Below are positions 52,396-60,605 of a stretch of 64,000 nt of DNA, piece by piece (positions within the stretch are counted from its first letter, which is position 1; each line of letters begins with the position of its first letter). A program made the translations under genes and the position numbers. Source of the DNA: Cohaesibacter sp. (lineage in GTDB: Bacteria; Pseudomonadota; Alphaproteobacteria; Rhizobiales; Cohaesibacteraceae); NCBI GenBank assembly GCA_025210795.1, contig JAOAQZ010000038.1, positions 19,861 to 83,860 of the forward strand, given 5' to 3'. The notes under the pieces were generated by a model that was given only the letters and a program-made list of their open reading frames with translations, was not told the DNA's origin and ran no database searches.

Positions 52396-52965
52396 ATGAA
52401 TAAATCTATTTTGTTAACTTCTGCTCTTGTATTGGGCTCTTGCCTCTCAGCGCATGCCGCTGACTATGCAGACCCGGCAGCACCGTCATCTTCCTTATTC
52501 AGCGAATTACGCATGGGGGTTCTGGCCCATGATGTAGATCGCCGCGAGAAGAATACTATCAGCATTCAGGCTGAAGCTCTGTTCCAGCCTTTGGGCGAGA
52601 TCAACGAAAACTCTACCTTCCTTGATATGCTCTTTGCTCCGCGCCCCCATATCGGCGCATCGGTCAATAGCAAAGGCAAAACAAGCTATGGCTATGCGGG
52701 CCTAAGCTGGCTCTATCCGATCTTTGGCCCTGTCTTTATTGAAACCAGCTTTGGCGGCGCGGTTCATAACGGCAACCTCAAAAATACCGATCCCAAAATG
52801 GAGCCTCTTGGCACCCGTGTCCTGTTCCGCGAAACAGCCTCCATCGGCTTTGATTATGACCAATGGCGCATTATGGCGACAGTGGAGCATCTCTCCAATG
52901 CCGGTTTGGGAAGTTGGAACCATGGTCTGACCCATGTTGGCGGGCGCGTTGGATACAAATTCTAA
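52396..52965 (+). CDS. PagL-like lipid A 3-O-deacylase
   Basis: An outer-membrane beta-barrel enzyme of the PagL family that removes an ester-linked acyl chain from lipid A. The 189-residue product starts at ATG 52396 with a signal peptide ending at SAHA; a longer frame from 52360 is less suited to the signal. The C-terminal core has the His-x-Ser motif in VEHLSNAGLG and the last-strand sequence GGRVGYKF with a terminal Phe for the barrel assembly machinery. It lies between the HIG1-like and adenosyltransferase genes but has its own terminator. Activity is inferred from family motifs. Confidence 0.87.
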   Translation: MNKSILLTSALVLGSCLSAHAADYADPAAPSSSLFSELRMGVLAHDVDRREKNTISIQAEALFQPLGEINENSTFLDMLFAPRPHIGASVNSKGKTSYGYAGLSWLYPIFGPVFIETSFGGAVHNGNLKNTDPKMEPLGTRVLFRETASIGFDYDQWRIMATVEHLSNAGLGSWNHGLTHVGGRVGYKF

Positions 52966-53009
52966 GCCTCGGCCTTTGCCAAGCAATAGCCTTTAAGGCA
53001 CAATGTGAT

Positions 53010-53043
53010 AAAAAGCGTGTTTGCTTGCAAACGCGCTTTTTTT
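53010..53043 (+). terminator. Intrinsic terminator after pagL-type gene
   Basis: AAAAGCGTGTTT and AAACGCGCTTTT pair with one G-T pair around GCTTGC and are followed by more T. Confidence 0.85.
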
Positions 53044-53101
53044 ATGCTTGCAATCAAGCAGATAAAAGACACTCACCACAAAAAGGCGCAAAGGGCACAG
53101 C

Positions 53102-53680
53102 ATGGTTCGTCTCAACAAGATCTATACCCGCACTGGCGACAAAGGCACCACCATGCTTGGCAATGGCGAGCGACGCAACAAGCATGATCTGAGGGTGGAA
53201 GCATATGGCACGGTAGACGAGACCAACGCTTTTGTCGGGGTCGCCCGCCTTGAAACCGCCTCCATGCCTGAGCTGGATGCCATGCTGGCCGAAATCCAGA
53301 ATGACCTGTTCGATCTGGGCGCGGATCTATCCACACCCGATACCGGTGAAGAGCTGCCTTATGAGCCTTTGCGGATCATTGCAAGTCAGGTAGAGCGCCT
53401 TGAAACCCAGATTGATAAGCTCAACGAAGATCTAGAGCCGCTAAAAAGCTTTATCCTGCCCGGTGGCTCGCGCGCCTCTGCGCATCTACATGTAGCGCGC
53501 ACGGTCTCACGCCGAGCGGAACGCCTGATCACAGAGCTTGCCACCCACGAGGAAGAAGCTCTATCCCCCCACTGCATTCAATATATCAACAGATTGTCTG
53601 ATTTTCTCTTTGTTGCAGCCCGCTGGACCAATGCCAAGGGCAATGATGATATTCTCTGGGTGCCGGGAAAAACCCGCTAG
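53102..53680 (+). CDS. Cob(I)alamin adenosyltransferase (PduO type)
   Basis: Adds the adenosyl group to cob(I)alamin to make adenosylcobalamin, the cofactor of Ecm and related mutases. The 192-residue protein has the PduO signature YTRTGDKGTTMLGNG at the start, AYGTVDETNAFVGVAR, and the cobalamin-side LSDFLFVAARWTN near the C-terminus. Its place upstream of etfBA and hbd fits supply of the cofactor for the ethylmalonyl-CoA pathway in this window. Confidence 0.94.
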   Translation: MVRLNKIYTRTGDKGTTMLGNGERRNKHDLRVEAYGTVDETNAFVGVARLETASMPELDAMLAEIQNDLFDLGADLSTPDTGEELPYEPLRIIASQVERLETQIDKLNEDLEPLKSFILPGGSRASAHLHVARTVSRRAERLITELATHEEEALSPHCIQYINRLSDFLFVAARWTNAKGNDDILWVPGKTR

Positions 53681-53757
53681 GAACAGCCATCAGGCCAGAG
53701 GATCACCTCTGCAAACACCCGCATAATTATCGCATCAAACCATAAAAGTAGATTGCC

Positions 53758-54453
53758 ATGTTTTTCCCCTTACATGACAAAAACGCACTAACTCACGTTC
53801 GCCTGCAATATATCACTCTGGCTTTGATCGCGCTTAATATCATCCTGTTTGTGTTCACCACATCCGGCACCGGCAATATTGCCTTGCAGGATTATGCGCT
53901 CGCTTTTGGCCTCATCCCCCAGCATTTTTCAGGCTCAAATCCCGTTGCCCTTACTTTCTCGGATCCCATCCTCTGGACAGCCCCACTGTCTTACGCCTTT
54001 CTGCATGCAGACTGGATGCATCTTCTGGGCAATATGGCCTTTCTCTGGGTCTTTGGCGACAATATCGAAGATGCCATGGGGCATATGCGCTTTTTGCTCT
54101 TTTATTGCCTTTGCGCCATGGGGGCCGCAGCGGTTCATATTCTGGCCAACTGGGCCTCACCCATCCCACTTATTGGCGCATCGGGGGCAACAGCGGGCAT
54201 CATTGCCGCCTATCTGATGCTCCATCCCAATGTGAAGGTCTGGGTCCTTTTTTTAGGCCGCATTCCCTTGCGCATCCCTGCACTTTACTGTCTGGGTGCA
54301 TGGCTTCTTTTGCAGCTTTACAATTCCCTCTCGGCAGCAGGCGAAGGGGTGGCTTGGTGGGCTCATGTGGGGGGCGCTGCAACCGGCGCTCTTTTGATCC
54401 CCTTTATGAAGCGTAAATCAGTGCCTCTGTTTGATCGCAACACGACGCTTTAA
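53758..54453 (+). CDS. Rhomboid-family intramembrane serine protease
   Basis: A 231-residue membrane protein with six helices. The catalytic Ser is in LIGASGATAGIIAAYLMLHP, the His in WWAHVGGAATGALLIPF, and the loop HADWMHLLGNMAFLWVFGDNIED is typical of the family. Both catalytic residues are present, so activity is expected. The substrate is unknown. It lies between the adenosyltransferase and etfB, where in many rhizobia the order is direct. Confidence 0.92.
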   Translation: MFFPLHDKNALTHVRLQYITLALIALNIILFVFTTSGTGNIALQDYALAFGLIPQHFSGSNPVALTFSDPILWTAPLSYAFLHADWMHLLGNMAFLWVFGDNIEDAMGHMRFLLFYCLCAMGAAAVHILANWASPIPLIGASGATAGIIAAYLMLHPNVKVWVLFLGRIPLRIPALYCLGAWLLLQLYNSLSAAGEGVAWWAHVGGAATGALLIPFMKRKSVPLFDRNTTL

Positions 54454-54690
54454 TTCATACTATTGATGTAGATCTGGCACCTTGCGGCATAAAAGCTGTG
54501 TGAAAAGCATCCCGGTCATAATATTTTCTCATAGCACTCCGACTCACAGACCGTTGACTCGCGCTCTGAGAGGAAATACCGTCCATCCCGACCATCCGGG
54601 ACTCAAATGCGCATCCTCTCTCTTCCAAGGATGGAATGCGTATCGAATATGCAATTGGGGCACTTTGTGCTCACTTTGGAGACACAATCG

Positions 54691-55440
54691 ATGAAGATTC
54701 TCGTACCCGTTAAGCGGGTTGTTGACTACAATGTCAAAATCCGTGTGAAAGCAGACGGCACAGGCGTTGATCTTGCCAACGTCAAAATGTCTATGAACCC
54801 CTTTGATGAGATCTCGGTTGAAGAGGCAATCCGCCTGAAAGAAGCTGGTAAAGCAACCGAGATCGTGGCTATTTCCGTAGGCCCGCAGCAAGCACAGGAA
54901 ACCCTGCGGACTGCTCTGGCCATGGGTGCTGATCGTGCCATCCTCATCAAAACCGATGAGAATGTTGAGCCACTGGGCGTTGCCAAATTGCTGGCCGCTG
55001 TTGTTGGTGAAGAAAATCCAGACATGGTGATCGTTGGCAAGCAGGCCATTGATGATGACAGCAACCAGACTGGTCAGATGCTGGCGGCAATTCTTGGCTG
55101 GCCTCAGGGCACTTTCGCTTCTGAAGTTGAGCTGGGCGACGGCAAAGTCACTGTTACCCGCGAAATCGATGGCGGCCTGCAAAAGGTAGAGCTGAATATG
55201 CCAGCTGTCGTTACCTCTGATCTGCGCCTCAATGAACCACGTTATGCATCTCTGCCAAACATCATGAAGGCAAAGAAGAAACCTCTGGACACCAAAGAGC
55301 CTGCTGATTACGGCGTTGACATTGCTCCACGCCTTGAGGTGCTCTCCACTGTTGAGCCTGCCGCCCGTCAGGCCGGTGTGAAAGTTGCCGACGTCGCCGA
55401 ACTGGTCGACAAGCTGAAAAACGAAGCCGGTGTGCTGTAA
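54691..55440 (+). CDS. etfB: Electron transfer flavoprotein subunit beta
   Basis: With EtfA it accepts electrons from acyl-CoA dehydrogenases such as Mcd and passes them to the quinone pool. ATG 54691 is preceded by GGAG, and the protein begins MKILVPVKRVVDYNVKIRV. The 249-residue length is usual. The AMP-binding and recognition-loop region contains VIVGKQAIDDDSNQTGQM, and NLRLNEPRYASLPNIMKAKKK-type sequence marks the recognition loop (DLRLNEPRYASLPN). The start is 24 bases from the etfA-type operon order: etfA begins 23 bp after its stop. Confidence 0.96.
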   Translation: MKILVPVKRVVDYNVKIRVKADGTGVDLANVKMSMNPFDEISVEEAIRLKEAGKATEIVAISVGPQQAQETLRTALAMGADRAILIKTDENVEPLGVAKLLAAVVGEENPDMVIVGKQAIDDDSNQTGQMLAAILGWPQGTFASEVELGDGKVTVTREIDGGLQKVELNMPAVVTSDLRLNEPRYASLPNIMKAKKKPLDTKEPADYGVDIAPRLEVLSTVEPAARQAGVKVADVAELVDKLKNEAGVL

Positions 55441-55463
55441 GGCAAGCGTGAGGAGATATAGAT

Positions 55464-56393
55464 ATGACGACACTTCTGATTGCCGAACATAACAATGCGG
55501 CTTTGAATGACGCCACTGCCAAAGCAATGACTGCAGCGGTCGAGCTGGGCTCTGACGTTCATGTGCTTGTAGCTGGTAAAGGCTGTGGTGCTGCCGCTGA
55601 GGAAGCTGCCAAACTCTCCGGCGCTGCCAAAGTGATTGTCGCTGAAAGCGATGAGCTTGAACACCAGCTGGCTGAGCCTATGGCTGCCCAGATCGTAGCA
55701 CTGGCTGGCGATTATGATGCCATTGTTGCCGCCTCTACCGCCAACGGCAAAAACTTCATGCCGCGCGTGGCCGCCCTTCTGGACGTGATGCAGCTCTCTG
55801 ACATCACCAAAGTGGTATCAAGCGATACCTTTGAGCGCCCAATCTATGCCGGTAACGCCATCCAGACTGTAAAATCTGGCGACGCCAAGAAAATCATCAC
55901 CGTCCGGACTGCAACCTTTGCAGCTGCTGGCAATGATGGTTCTGCAAGCGTTGAAAATGTTGATGCTGCCGCAGGGCCCGGTATCTCTTCCTATGTTGGT
56001 GAAGAGCTGTCACAGTCTGATCGTCCCGAGCTGGCCTCTGCCAAGATCATCATCTCCGGTGGTCGCGCTATGGGCTCTGAAGAAAAGTTCAACGAAGTAC
56101 TCACCCCTGTTGCTGACAAACTGGGTGCTGCAATTGGTGCCTCCCGTGCAGCGGTTGACGCTGGCTACGCACCAAATGATCTGCAGGTTGGTCAGACCGG
56201 TAAGGTGGTCGCCCCTGAGCTTTACATTGCTTGCGGCATCTCCGGCGCCATTCAGCATCTGGCTGGTATGAAGGATTCCAAAGTCATTGTTGCCATCAAC
56301 AAGGATGAGGAAGCCCCAATCTTCCAGGTCGCAGATTACGGCCTTGTGGCGGACCTCTTCGATGTCCTGCCCGAGCTGGAAAAAGCTCTGTAA
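55464..56393 (+). CDS. etfA: Electron transfer flavoprotein subunit alpha
   Basis: Carries the FAD of the ETF dimer. The 309-residue protein has an N-terminal lobe (TTLLIAEHNNAALNDATAKA) and the C-terminal FAD domain with the signature PELYIACGISGAIQHLAGMK. The loop VVSGGRAMGS-like sequence (IISGGRAMGSEEKF) holds the flavin. It is in an operon behind etfB and ends before a strong terminator. Confidence 0.96.
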   Translation: MTTLLIAEHNNAALNDATAKAMTAAVELGSDVHVLVAGKGCGAAAEEAAKLSGAAKVIVAESDELEHQLAEPMAAQIVALAGDYDAIVAASTANGKNFMPRVAALLDVMQLSDITKVVSSDTFERPIYAGNAIQTVKSGDAKKIITVRTATFAAAGNDGSASVENVDAAAGPGISSYVGEELSQSDRPELASAKIIISGGRAMGSEEKFNEVLTPVADKLGAAIGASRAAVDAGYAPNDLQVGQTGKVVAPELYIACGISGAIQHLAGMKDSKVIVAINKDEEAPIFQVADYGLVADLFDVLPELEKAL

Positions 56394-56402
56394 AACTGAA
56401 TG

Positions 56403-56431
56403 TAAAAGGGCGTTTTTCAAACGCCCTTTTA
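56403..56431 (+). terminator. Intrinsic terminator after etfA
   Basis: AAAAGGGCGTTT and AAACGCCCTTTT form a perfect 12-bp stem with a TTC loop and a T-rich end. Confidence 0.9.
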
Positions 56432-56434
56432 CCG

Positions 56435-56450
56435 TTTCGCATTTGCGAAA
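56435..56450. promoter_or_regulatory. Inverted repeat upstream of hbd
   Basis: TTTCGC and GCGAAA flank ATTT about 140 bp before the hbd start. The TTTGCGAAA core resembles the half-sites in the ccr and mcd promoters, but only loosely. Confidence 0.25.
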
Positions 56451-56590
56451 TAATAAAAAATCTGCCAGTATCCCTCTCAGACAATTTCCGGCATCAAGAC
56501 CCGACCTCCCTCATTTTTCGGATCTTTGCCAAGACTGAACAGGGCCAACCCCGCATTCGCCATCTCTAACAATGGCAACTGGTGATTCAT

Positions 56591-57472
56591 ATGGTTTCAG
56601 AAATTAAAAAAATCGGCATTATTGGCGCAGGCCAGATGGGCAACGGCATCGCACATGTATGTGGCCTATCAAACTATGATGTGGTCCTGAACGATATTTC
56701 ACAGGAAAATCTAGACAAGGCTCTTGCCACAATCCAAGGCAACATGGCCCGTCAGGTCGCATCTGGCAAGATTACTGAAGACCAGAAGAATAAAGCGCTG
56801 GATAATATCGCTGTAAATATTGCCCTTGACTCCCTTGCCGATGTTGACATCGTCATCGAAGCTGCAACCGAGCATGAGGAAACCAAACGCAAAATCTTTG
56901 CAGCGGTTACTCCAATCATTCGCCCGGATGCAATCATCGCCTCCAACACCTCGTCAATCTCCATCACGCGCCTTGCCGCATCGACAGATCGGGCAGAGCA
57001 ATTCATTGGCATCCACTTCATGAATCCAGTGCCAATGATGAAGCTGATTGAGTTGGTGCGCGGCATTGCAACGGATGAGCAGACCTTCGATGTTGCCAAG
57101 CAATTTGCCGACAATCTGGGCAAAACAGTTGCTGTGTCTGAAGATTTCCCAGCCTTCATGGTCAACCGCATTTTGCTGCCTATGATCAATGAGGCAATCT
57201 ACACCCTTTATGAGGGCGTTGGATCCGTTGATGCCATTGATACTGCGTTGCGCCTTGGTGCCAACCACCCGATGGGCCCGCTGCAGCTGGCAGATTTCAT
57301 CGGCCTTGATACCTGCCTGTCCATCATGCAGGTTCTTTATGAAGGTCTGGCCGACACCAAATATCGCCCATGCCCATTGCTGGTCAAATATGTGGAAGCA
57401 GGCTGGCTTGGCCGCAAAACCCAGCGCGGTTTCTACGATTATCGCGGCGAGGCACCAGTCCCAACCCGCTAA
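56591..57472 (+). CDS. hbd: 3-hydroxybutyryl-CoA dehydrogenase
   Basis: Oxidises 3-hydroxybutyryl-CoA with NAD(P), or reduces acetoacetyl-CoA, linking storage polymer and C4-acyl-CoA metabolism. The ATG at 56591 begins MVSEIKKIGIIGAGQMGNGIAH with the GxGxxG motif; GTG 56582 would only add three residues. The 293-residue length is normal. The catalytic region shows SNTSSISITRLA, IGIHFMNPVPMMKLIELV and the final GWLGRKTQRGFYDY. It follows etfA but is separated by a terminator, so it has its own promoter. In rhizobia it is common beside etfBA. Confidence 0.94.
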   Translation: MVSEIKKIGIIGAGQMGNGIAHVCGLSNYDVVLNDISQENLDKALATIQGNMARQVASGKITEDQKNKALDNIAVNIALDSLADVDIVIEAATEHEETKRKIFAAVTPIIRPDAIIASNTSSISITRLAASTDRAEQFIGIHFMNPVPMMKLIELVRGIATDEQTFDVAKQFADNLGKTVAVSEDFPAFMVNRILLPMINEAIYTLYEGVGSVDAIDTALRLGANHPMGPLQLADFIGLDTCLSIMQVLYEGLADTKYRPCPLLVKYVEAGWLGRKTQRGFYDYRGEAPVPTR

Positions 57473-57496
57473 GGCCTAGGCCAACAAAGTTTATTC

Positions 57497-57529
57497 AAAG
57501 CCGCTTTCGGGTCCGAAGGCGGCTTTTTT
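57497..57529 (+). terminator. Intrinsic terminator after hbd
   Basis: AAAGCCGCTTTCGG and CCGAAGGCGGCTTT pair with one wobble around GT, followed by six T. Confidence 0.88.
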
Positions 57530-57668
57530 GCGTTTATGCCTTGCCCGTCTTCCAAATGAGACAATGCAATCCATTTCCGCAACCCTTTCTTAACCCCGAT
57601 TTAAGCTCCCCACCCTATCATATACAGGAGTGACTCCAAATGTGCGGAATTAAGAGAGGAAGAAGACA

Positions 57669-57875
57669 ATGTCATCTGTAGGATCTCTTGGCGCCTCTGT
57701 TGCCTATACCAACGCCGCCCAAGGCAAGATGGAGCTGGGCGTAACGCTTGCGAAAATGGCGCAAAATTCAGACAATGCCATGGTTGGCATACTGGACAAG
57801 CTCGTTGAACAAGGGCTTGAAAATAGTGCAGCCCGCCCACAAGGCATGGGGCAGGCTGTCAATATCAAAGCCTAG
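57669..57875 (+). CDS. Small putative motility-type protein (YjfB-like)
   Basis: A 68-residue protein from ATG 57669, with AGAGGAAG just upstream. It is helical, with the pattern VAYTNAAQGKMELGVTLAKMAQNSDNAMVGILDKLVEQG. Small helical proteins of this type are annotated as YjfB-like putative motility proteins. The match is by general pattern only. No flagellar genes are adjacent. Its stop codon overlaps a palindrome at 57872. Confidence 0.6.
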   Translation: MSSVGSLGASVAYTNAAQGKMELGVTLAKMAQNSDNAMVGILDKLVEQGLENSAARPQGMGQAVNIKA

Positions 57876-57889
57876 GGTCAGGACCCTAG
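57872..57889. repeat. Palindrome sharing the MITE end sequence
   Basis: CTAGGGTC-AG-GACCCTAG. The left 11 bases after the C (TAGGGTCAGGA) equal the outer end of the element at 44831, and the right ends CCCTA as that element does. It may be an excision scar or a chance hairpin. Confidence 0.45.
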
Positions 57890-57928
57890 ATCATTCGCTT
57901 CAGGCAAAGGCCAAAACAGTGGCTAAGC

Positions 57929-58603
57929 TTAGCCCTCTTTTGCAACCTTACCCAAGAGCTCAAGCGCCCGTTCATCAGACCAGGCAGCAGGCCCTGCCAT
58001 AAAGCCAAGCGCGCATCCCTTTTTGTCCAGCACCAACGTCGTTGGCATACCAAAGGCCATGCCGCGTTTTTTCAGCTCATGGAAAATCTTCATGCTGGGG
58101 TCGGAATAAAGCGCCAATGCCTTGCTCTCGATCTTATCAAGGAATTTCTGGGCTACTTCAGGACCCTTGCGATCGATATTCACCGCAACGACTTCAAAAT
58201 TATCACCACCAAGTTTGGTTTGCAGTTCATCCAGATCAGGCATTTCCTTCTTGCATGGCGCACACCACGTTGCCCACAAATTAAGAAGAACAGCTTTGCC
58301 TTTAAAATCGGCAAGGCTCATATCACTGCCATCCGGACCTTTGAATTTAAGATCACTGACATCGGTAGGATCTTTAGAGATTTGCAGCGCAGCGATCGGT
58401 CCGCCCACAAGGGGCTTAATAGCCTGTGCAAGAGTCTGCGATGCCTGACACTGCTCGGCCGATTGCGCATTGCCAGAGGCCCCAATCATCACGTATACCG
58501 CCATAAGTCCGGCAGTCAGCCCCCGCACAAGGGACGGCATCGCCCGGCCACTTGCACGATTTTGAGACACAAGGCTGTCGGTTTCTTTTGTGGGGTGGGT
58601 CAT
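57929..58603 (-). CDS. tlpA: TlpA-family thiol:disulfide protein
   Basis: A membrane-anchored thioredoxin-like reductase in the periplasm, 224 residues. A hydrophobic segment near residues 27-45 anchors it, and the active site is WATWCAPCKKEMP. In the family this reduces apo-cytochrome c or copper-binding Cys pairs on cytochrome oxidase. The region NLWATWCAPCKKEMPDLDEL and the cis-Pro loop MPTTLVLDKKG are intact. It is divergent from argH, the order seen in many rhizobia. Confidence 0.9.
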   Translation of the reverse strand: MTHPTKETDSLVSQNRASGRAMPSLVRGLTAGLMAVYVMIGASGNAQSAEQCQASQTLAQAIKPLVGGPIAALQISKDPTDVSDLKFKGPDGSDMSLADFKGKAVLLNLWATWCAPCKKEMPDLDELQTKLGGDNFEVVAVNIDRKGPEVAQKFLDKIESKALALYSDPSMKIFHELKKRGMAFGMPTTLVLDKKGCALGFMAGPAAWSDERALELLGKVAKEG

Positions 58604-58762
58604 AAGCAGAAGATCCTTCCTCTTGGCAGATAAATGTGACGATCTATATTATGGGGTAATCCGGCAAAAATGCAGCGGATAACACCCTGCTGGGCCAAAA
58701 AATCTGATAAATAGTTATCAGAGACATAATCTGGCTACGGCCAACAAACTGGAACGGTAACT

Positions 58763-60163
58763 ATGAGCAATAAAATGTGGGGCGGTCGGTTCTCTGAAGG
58801 CCCAGACGCCATCATGGAAGAAATCAACGCCTCTATTGATTTTGACAAAAAACTCTATTCTCAAGATATTACCGGCTCCAAAGCCCATGTGGCCATGCTT
58901 GCCCATCAGGGCATTGTGTCTTCGCAAGATGCACAAGCCATCTCCGAAGGCCTGACTAAAATACAGGAAGAAATCGAACACGGGGAATTCACTTTTTCGC
59001 GCGCACTGGAAGACATTCACATGAATGTGGAAAGCCGGCTTGCTGATCTGCTTGGCCCAAGCGCCGGACGACTGCATACAGCTCGCTCGCGCAATGATCA
59101 GGTTGCAACCGATTTCCGCCTGTGGGTGCGTGACACCATGGATACGCTAGACGCCCAGCTTGCTGATCTGCAAATGGCTTTTGTTGAAAAAGCCAATGAA
59201 CATGCAGGCGTCGTTATGCCCGGTTTCACCCATTTGCAAAGCGCCCAGCCTGTCACCTTCGGCCATCATATGCTTGCCTATGTGGAAATGCTGGGCCGTG
59301 ACCGGGGTCGGGTGCAGGATGCACGCCGCCGCATGAATGAAAGCCCGCTCGGTTGTGCGGCTCTTGCTGGCACCTCCTTCCCCATTGATCGTCATATGAC
59401 GGCTGAAAGTCTGGGCTTTGATCGCCCAACCGCCAACAGCCTTGATGGCGTGTCTGATCGCGATTTTGCGCTTGAGGCTCTCTCTGCAGCCTCCATCTGC
59501 GCCATGCATCTCTCCCGCTTTGCAGAAGAGCTGGTTATCTGGTCCTCTGCCCAGTTCCGCTTTGTGCAATTGTCGGACAAATTCTCCACAGGCTCCTCCA
59601 TCATGCCGCAAAAGCGCAATCCAGATGCAGCCGAGCTGGTGCGCGCCAAAGTGGGCCGCATCATCGGGGCGCTCAATGCCTTGCTGATTGTTATGAAAGG
59701 CCTGCCGCTTACCTATTCCAAGGACATGCAAGAAGACAAAGAGCAGGCCTTCGATGCCCTGCAAAATCTCTCCCTTTGCATTGCTGCCATGACCGGCATG
59801 GTCAAAGATCTGGAGCCAAACAAGAAAGAGCTAAAAAAAGCCGCGGGCTCCGGCTATTCCACCGCAACAGATCTTGCAGATTGGCTGGTCCGCAGCCTTG
59901 ATATGCCCTTTAGAAACGCCCACCACGTCACCGGCACACTGGTCGCCATGGCGGTTGAGCGCAATATCGAGTTGCACAAGCTGACACTGGAAGAGATGCA
60001 ATCGGTTGAACCATCCATCACAGAAGATATCTTCTCTGTATTGTCGGTGGACAAATCCGTAAGAAGCCGGGTCTCCTATGGTGGTACGGCCCCTCAAAAT
60101 GTGAGAAAACAGGCAAAACGCTGGCTGAAAATACTTGAAAGAGAACAAGCAGCCAGGCAATAG
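58763..60163 (+). CDS. argH: Argininosuccinate lyase
   Basis: Splits argininosuccinate to arginine and fumarate, the last step of arginine synthesis. The 466-residue length is normal. It begins MSNKMWGGRFSEGPDAIMEE and carries the superfamily signature GSSIMPQKRNPDAAEL with the catalytic Ser, the TARSRNDQVATDFRLW region and the active-site His in FTHLQSAQPVTFGHH. It starts at ATG 58763, divergent from tlpA, and is followed by lptM and lysA on plus. Confidence 0.97.
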   Translation: MSNKMWGGRFSEGPDAIMEEINASIDFDKKLYSQDITGSKAHVAMLAHQGIVSSQDAQAISEGLTKIQEEIEHGEFTFSRALEDIHMNVESRLADLLGPSAGRLHTARSRNDQVATDFRLWVRDTMDTLDAQLADLQMAFVEKANEHAGVVMPGFTHLQSAQPVTFGHHMLAYVEMLGRDRGRVQDARRRMNESPLGCAALAGTSFPIDRHMTAESLGFDRPTANSLDGVSDRDFALEALSAASICAMHLSRFAEELVIWSSAQFRFVQLSDKFSTGSSIMPQKRNPDAAELVRAKVGRIIGALNALLIVMKGLPLTYSKDMQEDKEQAFDALQNLSLCIAAMTGMVKDLEPNKKELKKAAGSGYSTATDLADWLVRSLDMPFRNAHHVTGTLVAMAVERNIELHKLTLEEMQSVEPSITEDIFSVLSVDKSVRSRVSYGGTAPQNVRKQAKRWLKILEREQAARQ

Positions 60164-60174
60164 TTTGCATAAGC

Positions 60175-60202
60175 CCGATCCGGCCTCGAAAGGCCGGATC
60201 GG
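60175..60202 (+). promoter_or_regulatory. Perfect 12-bp hairpin between argH and lptM
   Basis: CCGATCCGGCCT and AGGCCGGATCGG pair fully around the tetraloop CGAA. No T run follows, so it is likely an RNA-processing or decay barrier rather than a terminator. Confidence 0.65.
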
Positions 60203-60262
60203 CAAGGACAAATTGTGATCACAGATCCATTTATCAAAGACAAGCCAAATAGGGAGCCTCCC

Positions 60263-60511
60263 ATGGCACTTCGCTCTGCATCTTCCAAAGGCCTTGGCCT
60301 TGCGGCCCTTATTGGGCTGGCTCTTGTTTTGTCAGCATGCGGTCAAAAGGGTCCCCTTGAGGCCCCGTCCAGTCAGACCAACACACTGACAGATCCTGTG
60401 GACCCGACCATTCGTCAGTCCGCCACAGAGCAGGATAAAGATGTGGATGTGGAGCAAAAGACGCCAACAAAGGCGCCAGACAAACGCTTCATCCTCGACG
60501 GATTGCTGTGA
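60263..60511 (+). CDS. lptM: LptM-type small lipoprotein
   Basis: An 82-residue lipoprotein from ATG 60263, with GGGAG just before it. The signal segment ends in the lipobox LSAC with Cys26, followed by GQKGPLEAP, the CGxKGPL signature of LptM (YifL). LptM helps the LptD/LptE lipopolysaccharide translocon mature in E. coli. The rest is acidic and probably disordered. The argH-lptM-lysA order is common in alphaproteobacteria. A longer GTG start at 60215 is not needed. Confidence 0.88.
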   Translation: MALRSASSKGLGLAALIGLALVLSACGQKGPLEAPSSQTNTLTDPVDPTIRQSATEQDKDVDVEQKTPTKAPDKRFILDGLL

Positions 60512-60549
60512 TCATCTGAACCGGAAGCCTTTTGGGCATTCCCGCTCTT

Positions 60550-60575
60550 AAAGGCCCGGCCGATCCGGGCCTTTC
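60550..60575 (+). terminator. Intrinsic terminator between lptM and lysA
   Basis: AAAGGCCCGG and CCGGGCCTTT pair perfectly around CCGAT, followed by a T-rich segment. lysA begins 31 bases later, so lysA may also be read through or have a promoter here. Confidence 0.75.
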
Positions 60576-60605
60576 TTCCCTTTTTTTGCTAAAGGACACA
60601 GATCC

